Made by a program: the position numbers and the translations under genes
Source of the DNA: Heliobacterium mobile
GTDB taxonomy: Bacteria > Bacillota > Desulfitobacteriia > Heliobacteriales > Heliobacteriaceae
DNA length: 64,000 bases
Assembly (NCBI RefSeq): GCF_009720735.1
Contig: NZ_WNKU01000001.1
Location: 420,441 to 484,440 of the forward strand
Reading direction: 5' to 3'
Shown: in pieces, positions 24,961 to 33,519 of the stretch
Layout: the number at the start of each line of letters is the position of its first letter
Position numbering within the stretch: position 1 is the first letter of the stretch
The notes under the pieces: generated by a model
Database searches by the model: none
What the model was told of the DNA's origin: nothing
What the model saw: the letters and a program-made list of their open reading frames with translations, nothing else

Positions 24961-27042
24961 ATGGATATGTCCCAATATATGGACATGTTTATGGAAGAGT
25001 CAAGAGAACATTTGCAAGCACTAAATCAAAAAATTTTAGAGCTGGAAGACAATCCTCATGACTTGGGAATCTTAGACGAAATCTTTCGTTCGGCCCATAC
25101 CTTGAAAGGGATGTCGGCCACCATGGGTTTTGAACGCATCGCCGAATTGACCCATGAGATGGAAAACGTCCTCTCCGTACTGCGCGGTGCTCAAGTAGCT
25201 GTGAACACAGCCGTCGTAGATCTCCTCTTTCGATGCCTAGATTCCCTGGAAAGCATGGTCGATTCGATCAGCAGCGGTGATACAGGGAATGCCGATGTGA
25301 GCGAGCTGACCACGCTGTTGCGTAAAGCTGGCCAAGGTGAATTGGTTGCCGCCGATAAACCCAAAGAATCGATCCGGGAGGCGAGCAAAGTGAGCGAACC
25401 TGTTCAACCCGATCTTCCCACGGTTGTCGATGGAATCGAGGTATTAAGATCTTTTGAAATCAATCAATACGATCTGACATTGCTTCAAGAAGCACAACGG
25501 AAAAGATACGACGCATATCATATTCAAGTTGAACTCGATCCCGGTTGCGTCATGAAGTCGGCCCGAGCTTATATGGTATTTCGCAACCTTGAGGAGTTCG
25601 GTGAGATCATTAAATCCGTTCCGTCTTCGCAGGAATTGGAAGATGAGAAATTTGATCTGTCTTTTGAAGTCGTTGTAGTGACCAAGGAAGAGCAAGAACG
25701 AGTTTTACATGCTGTCGATTCGATCGCTGAAGTCCGTGTCAAGTCGATTACGCCGGTAAACCTAAAAGAGGTAAAAGCACAGGAAGCGCAAGATAACGAT
25801 GTTCCGCAAGCAGTAAAAGAGCCGAGCGAACCAATAAATGAGAATGCAGCTTTATTAAAAAATCGGACGACTACAGAAGCAAAAAGCAAAATAAAAGGAA
25901 GCCAGACCGTTCGGGTTGATATTGAACGTCTGGACAATTTGATGAACCTGGTGGGAGAACTGGTCATCAACAAGACAAGGCTGGAACAGATCTCCACCAC
26001 CAATAGTGTGACCGAACTGAACGAAACGATTGAACATATCGACCGAATCACCACGGATTTACAAAACGTGGTGATGAAAGTTCGCATGGTTCCCATTGAA
26101 CAAGTTTTCAACCGATTCCCACGAATGGTTCGGGATCTTGCGAAGGAATTGGGCAAGGAAATCAACCTCATCGTGGAAGGAAAAGAAACAGAACTAGACC
26201 GGACCGTGATCGACGAAATCGGCGATCCCCTCGTCCACTTAATTCGGAATGCCATCGATCATGGCGTTGAGATGCCTGAGATTCGCCGCCAAAAAGGCAA
26301 ACCGTTGGAATCGGTCGTTCGTCTGGTAGCCAAACATGAAGGTAACAACGTCGTCATCGAAGTGGAAGATGATGGTAGGGGACTGGACCCTCAGGCTTTA
26401 AAGAACAAAGCCGTTCAAAAAGGCGTAATCAGCGCAAGGGAAGCCGAACAGATGGATGATCAAGCTGCGATCAACCTAATTTTCATGGCTGGCTTCTCCA
26501 CTGCGGAAAAAGTCTCTGATGTATCGGGACGCGGAGTCGGCCTGGATGCTGTTCGGACAAAGATTGAATCCTTGAGCGGTTCCGTAGAAATTGAAACCCG
26601 CATCAATCAGGGTACGAAGTTCAAAATTCGCCTGCCATTGACCTTGGCGATTATTCAGGCCTTATTAGTGAATGTGGGCGAAGAAATCTACGCGATTCCC
26701 TTAGGTACGATCGACGAAACAACAAGTATCATTCCCTCCCATATCAAAAAAGTTCAAAATCAAGAAGTGGTACTGCTCCGTGGCAATGTGCTGCCTCTCG
26801 TACGCCTGGATAATGTGCTTGAAGTTCCCAAAACCATCGAAGAGTCGGAAGAACTCTATGTAGTTGTCGTGCGTAAGGGTGAGAAAAAGGCAGGTTTAAT
26901 CGTCGATTCCTTGATCGGGCAACAGGAAATCGTGATCAAGTCGCCCGGAAAATTACTCCAAGGGATCAGTGGTATCGCCGGAGCGGCCATCCTTGGCAAC
27001 GGCCACGTTTCTTTAATTCTCGACGTTGGAACACTTTTCTAG
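24961..27042 (+). CDS. cheA: Chemotaxis histidine kinase CheA
   Basis: CheA is the soluble kinase that phosphorylates CheY and CheB in response to receptors. Domains in order: HPt with phospho-His in RSAHTLKGMSATMGF (about residue 47), one ferredoxin-like CheY/CheB-docking domain (about 165-275), the dimerisation helices (VRVDIERLDNLMNLVGELVI), the ATPase with N box HLIRNAIDHGVE (about 425), G boxes DDGRGLDP and GRGVGLDAV, and the CheW-like domain. ATG 24961 is placed 9 bases after CGGAGGTG. Length 693 is normal. Confidence 0.97.
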   Translation: MDMSQYMDMFMEESREHLQALNQKILELEDNPHDLGILDEIFRSAHTLKGMSATMGFERIAELTHEMENVLSVLRGAQVAVNTAVVDLLFRCLDSLESMVDSISSGDTGNADVSELTTLLRKAGQGELVAADKPKESIREASKVSEPVQPDLPTVVDGIEVLRSFEINQYDLTLLQEAQRKRYDAYHIQVELDPGCVMKSARAYMVFRNLEEFGEIIKSVPSSQELEDEKFDLSFEVVVVTKEEQERVLHAVDSIAEVRVKSITPVNLKEVKAQEAQDNDVPQAVKEPSEPINENAALLKNRTTTEAKSKIKGSQTVRVDIERLDNLMNLVGELVINKTRLEQISTTNSVTELNETIEHIDRITTDLQNVVMKVRMVPIEQVFNRFPRMVRDLAKELGKEINLIVEGKETELDRTVIDEIGDPLVHLIRNAIDHGVEMPEIRRQKGKPLESVVRLVAKHEGNNVVIEVEDDGRGLDPQALKNKAVQKGVISAREAEQMDDQAAINLIFMAGFSTAEKVSDVSGRGVGLDAVRTKIESLSGSVEIETRINQGTKFKIRLPLTLAIIQALLVNVGEEIYAIPLGTIDETTSIIPSHIKKVQNQEVVLLRGNVLPLVRLDNVLEVPKTIEESEELYVVVVRKGEKKAGLIVDSLIGQQEIVIKSPGKLLQGISGIAGAAILGNGHVSLILDVGTLF

Positions 27043-27054
27043 GAGGTGTGGGTA

Positions 27055-27516
27055 GTGGAAAAGGTCGATTTCTCCGATGAATTGCAGTTGGTGGCTTTTT
27101 CGCTGGCTGGCGAAGAATATGCCGTAGATATTCACTATGTACAGGAAATCAATCGTCTGTTGAACATCACCCGAGTACCGAAGGCTCCTTATTACGTAGA
27201 AGGGGTCATCAATCTTCGGGGAAATGTGGTCCCAGTCATCGATTTACGGAAACGCTTTTCACTTCCACCACGGGAAACAACCGATCGGACGCGCATCATC
27301 ATCATAAAGGTTAAGGATATTACGGTAGGCATCATCGTTGATGGTGTATCTGAAGTCATCCGCATACAATCTTCTGCCGTTGAGCCGCCTCCGGGGCTCT
27401 ATGGAAGTGTTGATCTTGATTACATTCGTGGTGTCGGCAAGATGGATGACCGCTTATTAATCCTCATCAACATCGAGAAAGTGATCGATTTGGAAGCGCT
27501 CGCCGAAGAGGAATAG
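27055..27516 (+). CDS. cheW: Chemotaxis coupling protein CheW
   Basis: CheW links CheA to receptor arrays. The 153-residue protein is a single CheW domain with the usual blocks VAFSLAGEEYAVDIHYVQEI, VEGVINLRGNVVPVIDLR and DDRLLILINIEKV. GTG 27055 follows AGGAGGTG. It starts 12 bases after cheA. About 100 bases to cheD hold no gene I can support. Confidence 0.95.
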   Translation: MEKVDFSDELQLVAFSLAGEEYAVDIHYVQEINRLLNITRVPKAPYYVEGVINLRGNVVPVIDLRKRFSLPPRETTDRTRIIIIKVKDITVGIIVDGVSEVIRIQSSAVEPPPGLYGSVDLDYIRGVGKMDDRLLILINIEKVIDLEALAEEE

Positions 27517-27615
27517 AGAACTCGAGTGGGCCAAGGAGCATTTCTTTTTCGCTGCCAGACCTAGGCCTTGAATTGACTAAAATGGTAGCGCTGGGAGTGA
27601 AGGGATGATGCAGGC

Positions 27616-28095
27616 ATGCTGATCAAGGTGGGCATGGCCGACTTGAAAGCGACCAAAGCACCAAACAACTTGATGACGTCAGGTCTTGGTTCTTGTATAG
27701 GTATTTGTCTTTACGATGCCGTTGCCAAAGTCGGTGGTTTGGCCCATATCATGCTGCCCCATTCCGCCCAGGCTCGTAGTTCGGAAAACAAAGCCAAATT
27801 CGCCGATACGGCGATTCCTGTTCTATTAGACGATATGATTCGATTAGGTGCTGTAAAAAGCCGGCTTGTCGCCAAGATCGCTGGAGGGGCGCAAATGTTT
27901 TCGTTTCCCGGCGCATCTGACGTGATGCGTATTGGAGAACGAAATGCTGAGGCTGTAGTTCTCAAGTTGAGAGAAGAAAACATCCCCCTCCTGGTGAAGG
28001 AAACAGGTGGTAATTACGGAAGGACCATCGAGTTGGACTCAACCAATGGAAAATTACTCATACGTACCATAGACCGTGGTGAAAAGGTGCTATAG
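27616..28095 (+). CDS. cheD: Chemoreceptor glutamine deamidase CheD
   Basis: CheD deamidates receptor glutamines and, in Bacillota, is also a partner of CheC-type phosphatases. The 159-residue protein has the catalytic Cys in GLGSCIGICLYD and His in GGLAHIMLPHS, and the conserved KIAGGAQMF block. With cheC absent from the operon, FliY is the only visible CheC-family protein that could interact with it. ATG 27616 has a weak AAGGG site 8 bases upstream. Confidence 0.95.
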   Translation: MLIKVGMADLKATKAPNNLMTSGLGSCIGICLYDAVAKVGGLAHIMLPHSAQARSSENKAKFADTAIPVLLDDMIRLGAVKSRLVAKIAGGAQMFSFPGASDVMRIGERNAEAVVLKLREENIPLLVKETGGNYGRTIELDSTNGKLLIRTIDRGEKVL

Positions 28096-28107
28096 GGAGG
28101 AGACAAA

Positions 28108-28485
28108 TTGGGCCGTGTCAAAATTTGGGTTCCCCTTGCTTTGGCTTCATTTACCTGGCTCATCACCGCGGTTGTTGCCTTAAACGCATCGGTCTCTTGG
28201 GGCGCATTATTCATCCGCAGTTTCTCTGCCGCCTCTGTTGTTGGCGGACTCACTTGTGTTACCCTATTCTATCTCGATAAACTATTGACGCAAAACGAGA
28301 ACCATCGGAACATCGCTCGAAGCGATTTTGGAAATGAGGCCCACAAGGGAAGCCAATTCGACGTAAAAGTACCTGCTGCGAGCCCTTTTGTCCCAGGACA
28401 AATCGAAGCAGACATCGAAGAACTTCTGGCGTCAGATCCGACGAGGGCAGCCGAAATTATGCGGAAAATGCAGTTAGAGAGTTAA
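28108..28485 (+). CDS. Hypothetical two-membrane-segment protein between cheD and fliA
   Basis: I do not recognise this 125-residue protein. It has two hydrophobic helices (about residues 5-24 and 33-53), then a soluble tail of about 70 residues that ends in an acidic amphipathic stretch (GQIEADIEELLASDPTRAAEIMRKMQLES). It begins at TTG 28108 behind GGGAGGAG, 12 bases after cheD. The position inside the fla/che operon suggests a motility or sigma-factor related role. The C-terminal DPTRAAEIMRKM stretch recalls helical segments of MgtE-N/FliG-like modules, but this is weak. Confidence 0.7.
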   Translation: MGRVKIWVPLALASFTWLITAVVALNASVSWGALFIRSFSAASVVGGLTCVTLFYLDKLLTQNENHRNIARSDFGNEAHKGSQFDVKVPAASPFVPGQIEADIEELLASDPTRAAEIMRKMQLES

Positions 28486-28525
28486 TGCGCCTTTAGGGTT
28501 CGCAAACTACGGGATCGCGGGGTAG

Positions 28526-29326
28526 GTGGCGAAAATAATTATATCAGCAAAAGATATCGCCAGAGCAGGCATACTCTGGGAACGGTATAAAGAGCACAAG
28601 GATTCCTCAGCCCGCGAAGAGCTAATCCTTTTATATACCCCATTGGTAAAGTTCGTAGCGGGACGGTTGGCCATCAGCCTACCGCCCAATGTTGATAGAG
28701 ATGACCTTCTCAGTTACGGAGTTTTTGGCCTCATGGATGCCTTGGAAAAGTTTGACCTCAGTCGTGGCCTCAAATTTGAAACCTATGCCATTTCGAGAAT
28801 CCGCGGTTCCATTCTCGACGGACTGCGGGCGATGGACTGGGTACCGGCGTCGATTCGCCAAAAGGCGAAAGAGATTGAAAAGACATACTTAGCACTGGCT
28901 CAACAATTGGGCAGGGAAGCGACCGATGAAGAGGTTGCCCAGGCGTTAGGCGTGAGCGAAACCGATTTCCAAAAAACATTGCAGGATGTTCGGGCGACCA
29001 CGATCATGTCTCTCGACGAATACTGGTTAGCGGAAAATGATAAGTCTGAGTCTGTACGACTCCTCGATACATTGGTTGACGAACAAAATGAAGAACCGAC
29101 AGCCGGTTTAGAATTTGAAGAGACGAAGCAGCTTTTGGCTGGTGCTATCGATAAGCTTCCTGAAAAAGAACGTACCGTAATCGCTTTATACTATTATGAA
29201 GGACTTACCTTAAAGGAAATTGGCACTATCCTCGGCGTCTCTGAGTCCCGTATATCACAACTGCATACAAAAGCCATCTTACGGCTTCGAGGCCAGCTAG
29301 CCAGACAGAAGAAAAAAATCTTCTAA
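28526..29326 (+). CDS. fliA: Flagellar sigma factor sigma-28 (FliA/SigD)
   Basis: This sigma factor directs RNA polymerase to late flagellar and chemotaxis promoters. The 266-residue protein has region 2 (LYTPLVKFVAGRLAISLPPNVDRDDLLSYGVFGLMDALEKFD, RIRGSILDGLRAMDWVP), region 3 and region 4 with the helix-turn-helix LTLKEIGTILGVSESRISQLHTKA. These are diagnostic for sigma-28 rather than sigma-F or sigma-B. GTG 28526 has a weak upstream site (CGGGG). It is encoded within the operon, as sigD is in Bacillus. Confidence 0.95.
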   Translation: MAKIIISAKDIARAGILWERYKEHKDSSAREELILLYTPLVKFVAGRLAISLPPNVDRDDLLSYGVFGLMDALEKFDLSRGLKFETYAISRIRGSILDGLRAMDWVPASIRQKAKEIEKTYLALAQQLGREATDEEVAQALGVSETDFQKTLQDVRATTIMSLDEYWLAENDKSESVRLLDTLVDEQNEEPTAGLEFEETKQLLAGAIDKLPEKERTVIALYYYEGLTLKEIGTILGVSESRISQLHTKAILRLRGQLARQKKKIF

Positions 29327-29357
29327 AAGTGTGATTTGTAAAAACGGAGGTGATACT

Positions 29358-30980
29358 GTGAGTGACATCAACTCAGAAATGGGTAACCGGGACGGGTTTT
29401 ATCGCATTGAATACAGAACAGATGGTGTTTTTTTATCCGTTTTTGCACCAGTAGGTTCCGGACGTGTTGTTACCGCAGAAACAGTACTCGCTGAGCTTTT
29501 AGATCGGGAAGTCCGAGGCTTTGATCAAAACCATATCCGTCACATCGTGCTCCGGCAAGAACAGAACATACTCATCGCCGAACCTCAGCAAGAAGTCATC
29601 CGAGACGGACAAGTTAAAGTCGAAACAGACCGAGATGGAATGAAGGCTTATCTGATCGTTTTTCCGCCTCGAGGGGGTCAGGCAGTCACATTTGATGTGG
29701 CTATGACGGCATTGGAACAGGCTGGAGTCGTCCATGGGATCAATGAACAACTCGTTCAGATCGCACTAAATAATGTTCAACCGGGCCAACGAGTGATGGT
29801 CGCCGAAGGACAACCTGCTAAGGACGGTATAAACGCCAAAATCGAATATAGATTTAACACAGACACGCGTATTCGACCTGCTGAGCTTGAAAATGGACGG
29901 GTCGATTTTTACAATTTAAACTTAATCAAAAACGTTCAACCGGGAGAGATCTTGGCGATTCGCACACCCCCTACAGAAGGTGTTCCCGGAAAAACCGTGA
30001 CAGGACGAGAGCTTCGTCCGAAACCAGGCAGGGATATACGCATCCCAGCAGGGAAGAATACATCGATAAGTGAAGATGGATCGATTTTGATGGCTTCCAC
30101 TGCGGGTCATGTTCACATTGTCAACGAAAAAATCATGATTGACCCCGTCTTTGAACGTAAAGGCGATGTCGATTTTTCCTCCGGCAATCTTAACTTTCTA
30201 GGAACGATCATTGTTCGCGGTTCCATCACCTACGGCTTTCAGGTCAAATGCGACGGAGACTTGGAAGTGATGGGATCGATTGACGGCGGTTCCGTCTTTG
30301 TCGGCGGAAATCTTACTGTACGTCAGGGAATTCAAGGCCAACAAAAATCCGTCATTGATGTCAAGGGTAATGTGATCACGCGTTTTATCGAAAATGCTAC
30401 CGTCAAGTCCGGCGGTGATGTCATCGTCGGTGAAGGCATCATGCATTCGAATATCGATGCTGGACGATCTATCGCTGTGGGTGGAAAAAAGGGATTGATC
30501 GTTGGCGGCCAATGCCGTTCCGGCGAAGAGATTATGGCCAAAAATATCGGTTCTCCTCACTCCACCTTGACGGAGTTAGAAGTAGGAATTCGGCCGGAAA
30601 AACGTCAAATCTATAACGAACTCGTGAAAAAGCTAAATGAGGCTACCGTCAATCTCGATAAAACAGAGAAAGCGGTGAATGTTCTCAAAGAATGGGAACG
30701 ACGACAGGGGAAATTACCCTCCGAAAAACAGATTCTTCTGTTCAAACTGGCACAAGCCCAAATTCAAATCCAAAAAGATGTAGAGTCACTCAACCGGGAA
30801 AAAGAATCTATGGATGCTGAATTTGTACAGATTGGTAATGGTCGAATCCGTGTTTCATTGAGAATATATCCTGGTGTCAATATCCGCATCGGCCAGTTTA
30901 GCACTAGAGTACGCGATCCGATCGATTTTACTACCGTCTATATTGACAATGGAGAATTCCGTTTTGGCCCCTATTCCTAA
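29358..30980 (+). CDS. DUF342 (FapA family) protein
   Basis: A 540-residue FapA/DUF342 protein. The recognisable core (about residues 150-430) includes LIKNVQPGEILAIRTPPTEGVPGKTVTGREL and a series of beta-helix turns (DLEVMGSIDGGSVFVGGNLTVRQGIQG, GDVIVGEGIMHSNIDAG), followed by a coiled coil (about 410-490) and a short beta C-terminus. FapA in Vibrio influences flagellation and polar signalling proteins; the role in Bacillota is not established. Starting GTG 29358 follows ACGGAGGTGATA. It lies immediately after fliA, a position seen in several Clostridia. Confidence 0.85.
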   Translation: MSDINSEMGNRDGFYRIEYRTDGVFLSVFAPVGSGRVVTAETVLAELLDREVRGFDQNHIRHIVLRQEQNILIAEPQQEVIRDGQVKVETDRDGMKAYLIVFPPRGGQAVTFDVAMTALEQAGVVHGINEQLVQIALNNVQPGQRVMVAEGQPAKDGINAKIEYRFNTDTRIRPAELENGRVDFYNLNLIKNVQPGEILAIRTPPTEGVPGKTVTGRELRPKPGRDIRIPAGKNTSISEDGSILMASTAGHVHIVNEKIMIDPVFERKGDVDFSSGNLNFLGTIIVRGSITYGFQVKCDGDLEVMGSIDGGSVFVGGNLTVRQGIQGQQKSVIDVKGNVITRFIENATVKSGGDVIVGEGIMHSNIDAGRSIAVGGKKGLIVGGQCRSGEEIMAKNIGSPHSTLTELEVGIRPEKRQIYNELVKKLNEATVNLDKTEKAVNVLKEWERRQGKLPSEKQILLFKLAQAQIQIQKDVESLNREKESMDAEFVQIGNGRIRVSLRIYPGVNIRIGQFSTRVRDPIDFTTVYIDNGEFRFGPYS

Positions 30981-31019
30981 AAAAGTATACTTTCCCAGGT
31001 GACATAGGGGGGGATGACC

Positions 31020-31337
31020 ATGACATTACGTCCCGTCGACATGCAGGTGATCGTGCCAAAAGTGACGGAAGTCAGTAAGCAGCAGCAGGTACAAAATCTG
31101 GCGCCTGACCAGCAACAGCACTTTTTAGGCCAACAAGGCCAAGTAGAGGCCGACCATCGGCAAAAGACGGTCCAGTCATCGCCGCAATCAGAAGAAGGAC
31201 GAATCAGAGAACGACAGCAAAACAAACAAGGCAGCCATCGTGAAAAGAGCAAATCGGGCCGTAGCGAACAGGACGAACAAGAGGAATCGGTACCGCAGGA
31301 TCCACTTCGTGGGAGATTACTAGATATAAAAATTTGA
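31020..31337 (+). CDS. Hydrophilic flagellar-operon protein ending DPLRGRLLDIKI
   Basis: A 105-residue, very hydrophilic protein with an N-terminal TLRPVDMQVIVPKVTEVSK, a Gln/Arg/Ser/Glu-rich disordered middle and a short C-terminal tag DPLRGRLLDIKI. I recall similar short proteins behind DUF342 genes in Clostridia fla operons, but I cannot name a characterised family. The layout (conserved ends, disordered centre) looks like an adaptor with two short linear binding motifs. ATG 31020 follows AGGGGGGGA; ATG 31014 overlaps that site. Confidence 0.65.
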   Translation: MTLRPVDMQVIVPKVTEVSKQQQVQNLAPDQQQHFLGQQGQVEADHRQKTVQSSPQSEEGRIRERQQNKQGSHREKSKSGRSEQDEQEESVPQDPLRGRLLDIKI

Positions 31338-31358
31338 CCCAATCAAGGAGGAACCGCC

Positions 31359-32000
31359 TTGGACTCGGGAACATTGCTCACAGGAATTGGATGCCTGCTG
31401 ATGGGGGCAGGGCTTGCTTCTTCATTATGGCAGCGGAGACAGCAGCAACAGGAACGAATCGAAATGGATGATATCAAAGGACAAGTCGCGGATGCCCGTT
31501 TAGTCAAAGAGGATATGGAAGCCATACTGACGGTAGCAGCGAAGACGGGCGAAGAAATCGTCAACGATCTGCGGCAGGAAGTTGTTCAAGCGCAAAAAAT
31601 CCTGAAACAATTGGAGACTCAACGTATAGCAGCTATGGTAGGGACTATGGCAGAATCAATGGACCGAGATAGCCAACTTGTTGAACAGCCGAAACCGCCT
31701 CGTCCCTTTTATATTCAGGAATACCTGCGAAATAATGAAGTGAGGGGAAAAAGACCAGCACCCTCAACCACTTCCCCGAATTCGTCCGTTCCCCCGATTC
31801 CGGTTTCGCCGATCACACGGGCTGAAGCCTATATTAAAGCCCTCGGAGAAGGCGAGCCGAAACAATGGAGCAAAAGCAAACGGTACGAACAAGTACCGGT
31901 ATTGTATGAATTCGGATTATCGGACGAGGAGGTCGCCCAGTTCTTACACATCGGCAAAGGTGAAGTCCAACTTGTATGCCAGCTTCGCAGGAGGGCGTAA
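31359..32000 (+). CDS. DUF6115 (SwrB-like) membrane-anchored protein
   Basis: A 213-residue protein with one N-terminal membrane segment (about residues 3-23), a coiled coil (about 25-90), a Pro/Ser-rich linker and a C-terminal helix-turn-helix-like module VLYEFGLSDEEVAQFLHIGKGEVQLVCQLRR. That last module is the DUF6115 signature shared with Bacillus SwrB, which also sits beside sigD and helps activate flagellar export. I infer a similar role in promoting basal body maturation. It starts at TTG 31359 after AAGGAGG. Confidence 0.75.
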   Translation: MDSGTLLTGIGCLLMGAGLASSLWQRRQQQQERIEMDDIKGQVADARLVKEDMEAILTVAAKTGEEIVNDLRQEVVQAQKILKQLETQRIAAMVGTMAESMDRDSQLVEQPKPPRPFYIQEYLRNNEVRGKRPAPSTTSPNSSVPPIPVSPITRAEAYIKALGEGEPKQWSKSKRYEQVPVLYEFGLSDEEVAQFLHIGKGEVQLVCQLRRRA

Positions 32001-32003
32001 AGG

Positions 32004-32543
32004 GTGAACAAAGAGCGTTCACCTGAAGCGAAAGGAGCCTTTTCTATAGCTATCCGATGGGTGAGCGATGGAAGGGTTCTTTTTACTTTGGGCGTGATAT
32101 TCTTTGGTGCTGGATTGATTCTTCAAGGAATCTCCCTGAAGAATCCACCTGTATCGATAGTACAAGAACCCATGGAGACGGCTAAACCGGATGAGCCGGT
32201 CAACCCAGTAACACCTAGCAATCCCCCTGAGTTCGTTCCCTCTGTTCCCAACGAAAAATCACCAATAGACAACGCAGAAAGCGGACAAAGCAGCGACAAT
32301 AAAACTCCTGCCGCCCCAACTGATTCAGATATCAATAGCAGGACGATTTGGATAAACGGCGGTGACACGTCCGAAACGGTGGCAAAGAAACTGCAAGCAG
32401 TCGGTCTGATCGAAGATGCAAATCATTTTAACGACTTCTTGATCAATCAGGGCTACGCTAGGCGGCTTCAGAACGGTGAGAAAATCCTATCGAAAGGAAT
32501 GGATGCTGAGGCTATCGCCAAAATACTTGTGACAGCACCATAA
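32004..32543 (+). CDS. MltG-like single-span protein at the end of the flagellar operon
   Basis: A 179-residue protein with one membrane segment (about residues 22-45), a Pro/Ser/Asp-rich extracytoplasmic linker (50-115) and a C-terminal domain (WINGGDTSETVAKKLQAVGLIEDANHFNDFLINQG...GEKILSKGMDAEAIAKIL) that matches the LysM-like N-terminal domain of endolytic transglycosylase MltG. The catalytic MltG domain is absent, so it is unlikely to cut peptidoglycan by itself and may bind wall or a partner. GTG 32004 follows AGGAGGGCG, 3 bases after the DUF6115 gene. Confidence 0.7.
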   Translation: MNKERSPEAKGAFSIAIRWVSDGRVLFTLGVIFFGAGLILQGISLKNPPVSIVQEPMETAKPDEPVNPVTPSNPPEFVPSVPNEKSPIDNAESGQSSDNKTPAAPTDSDINSRTIWINGGDTSETVAKKLQAVGLIEDANHFNDFLINQGYARRLQNGEKILSKGMDAEAIAKILVTAP

Positions 32544-32560
32544 TTTTTTCATTTAGATCT

Positions 32561-32590
32561 TGTCATAATCCGCCGTAATATGATATCATT
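32561..32590 (+). promoter_or_regulatory. Sigma-A type promoter of rpsB
   Basis: TTGTCA (32561-32566) and TATCAT (32585-32590) are spaced by 18 bases in an AT-rich stretch just after the flagellar operon, and lie upstream of the structured rpsB leader. This is a reasonable housekeeping promoter. Confidence 0.6.
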
Positions 32591-32614
32591 TTCATCGGTG
32601 TGTTAAGTACACAC

Positions 32615-32680
32615 GGTTGAAGACCGAAACGTTCGGTTCCCTGGCATGGCCAGGGTAACGGGCCGGGATGATTCAACCGG
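32615..32680 (+). ncRNA. Structured three-way-junction leader RNA upstream of rpsB
   Basis: Three perfect helices nest in the rpsB 5' untranslated region: an outer 8-bp stem CGGTTGAA (32615-32622) with TTCAACCG (32673-32680), an inner hairpin ACCGAA-ACG-TTCGGT (32624-32638), and a second hairpin CCCTGGC-ATG-GCCAGGG (32640-32656). The 3' arm of the closing stem is directly followed by a GGAGG, and the rpsB ribosome-binding site lies 15-25 bases further on. The form is that of an autoregulatory ribosomal protein leader, presumably bound by S2. I cannot match it to a named Rfam family from memory. Confidence 0.65.
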
Positions 32681-32711
32681 AGGAACAAAAACCTGAGAGG
32701 AGGTGGATGTT

Positions 32712-33410
32712 GTGGCGGTTATCTCTATGAAGCAACTGCTGGAAGCAGGTGTACATTTCGGACACCAAACCCGGCGCTGGAACCCCAAGATGGCCCCCTA
32801 CATCTTCACTGAACGGAACGGAATTTACATCATTGACCTGCAAAAGACCGTTCGTAAAGTCGATGAGGCTTACAACTTCATTCGCGAGGTTGCAGCCCAA
32901 GGGAAGAAAATTCTCTTTGTAGGGACGAAGAAGCAAGCTCAAGATTCTGTTAAAGAAGAAGCTGAGCGTTGCGGCATGTACTACGTCAATCAGCGTTGGC
33001 TGGGCGGCATGCTCACCAACTTCCAAACGATTCAAAAGCGTATCGCTCGTCTGCGTGAGCTTGAGAAGATGGAAGCCAACGGTACCTTTGATGTTCTGCC
33101 GAAAAAAGAAGTCTCCAAGCTCCTGCACGAGAAGGAAAAGTTGGAGCGCTTCCTCGGCGGTATCAAAGACATGAAAGACCTGCCGGGAGCCATCTTTGTC
33201 ATCGACCCGCGGAAAGAGCGGATTGCTGTTGCTGAAGCCCGTCGCCTGGGGATTCCCCTCGTCGGCATCGTGGATACCAACTGTGATCCCGATGAAATCG
33301 ACTATGTTATCCCTGGCAACGACGATGCCATCCGTGCTGTCAAGCTGTTGACGGCGAAAATGGCTGATGGTGTGCTGGAAGGCAACCAAGGACAATCGGA
33401 CGCCCAATAG
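32712..33410 (+). CDS. rpsB: 30S ribosomal protein S2
   Basis: S2 binds the head-body junction of the small subunit. The 232-residue sequence is canonical: [26 protein letters not shown] at the N-terminus, [26 protein letters not shown] and the signature [28 protein letters not shown] 32712 is preceded by GAGAGGAGGTGG; an in-frame GTG at 32703 lies inside that site. It probably has its own promoter and a structured leader. Confidence 0.98.
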   Translation: MAVISMKQLLEAGVHFGHQTRRWNPKMAPYIFTERNGIYIIDLQKTVRKVDEAYNFIREVAAQGKKILFVGTKKQAQDSVKEEAERCGMYYVNQRWLGGMLTNFQTIQKRIARLRELEKMEANGTFDVLPKKEVSKLLHEKEKLERFLGGIKDMKDLPGAIFVIDPRKERIAVAEARRLGIPLVGIVDTNCDPDEIDYVIPGNDDAIRAVKLLTAKMADGVLEGNQGQSDAQ

Positions 33411-33417
33411 TCCAACA

Positions 33418-33454
33418 GGGGTGACCGGGGGAGACCCCGCTGTCACCCTTTTTT
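33418..33454 (+). terminator. Strong terminator between rpsB and tsf
   Basis: GGGTGAC (33419-33425) pairs with GTCACCC (33442-33448), with an inner stem CGGGG-GAGA-CCCCG, followed by TTTTTT. This is an excellent intrinsic terminator or attenuator, although rpsB and tsf are usually co-transcribed. It may reduce tsf expression relative to rpsB, or a separate tsf promoter may exist in 33455-33500. Confidence 0.85.
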
Positions 33455-33519
33455 GATTAGCCCCCAGAACATACGGATATACTACCCGAATGAGGTCATA
33501 TGATAGGAGGAGTATCAAC

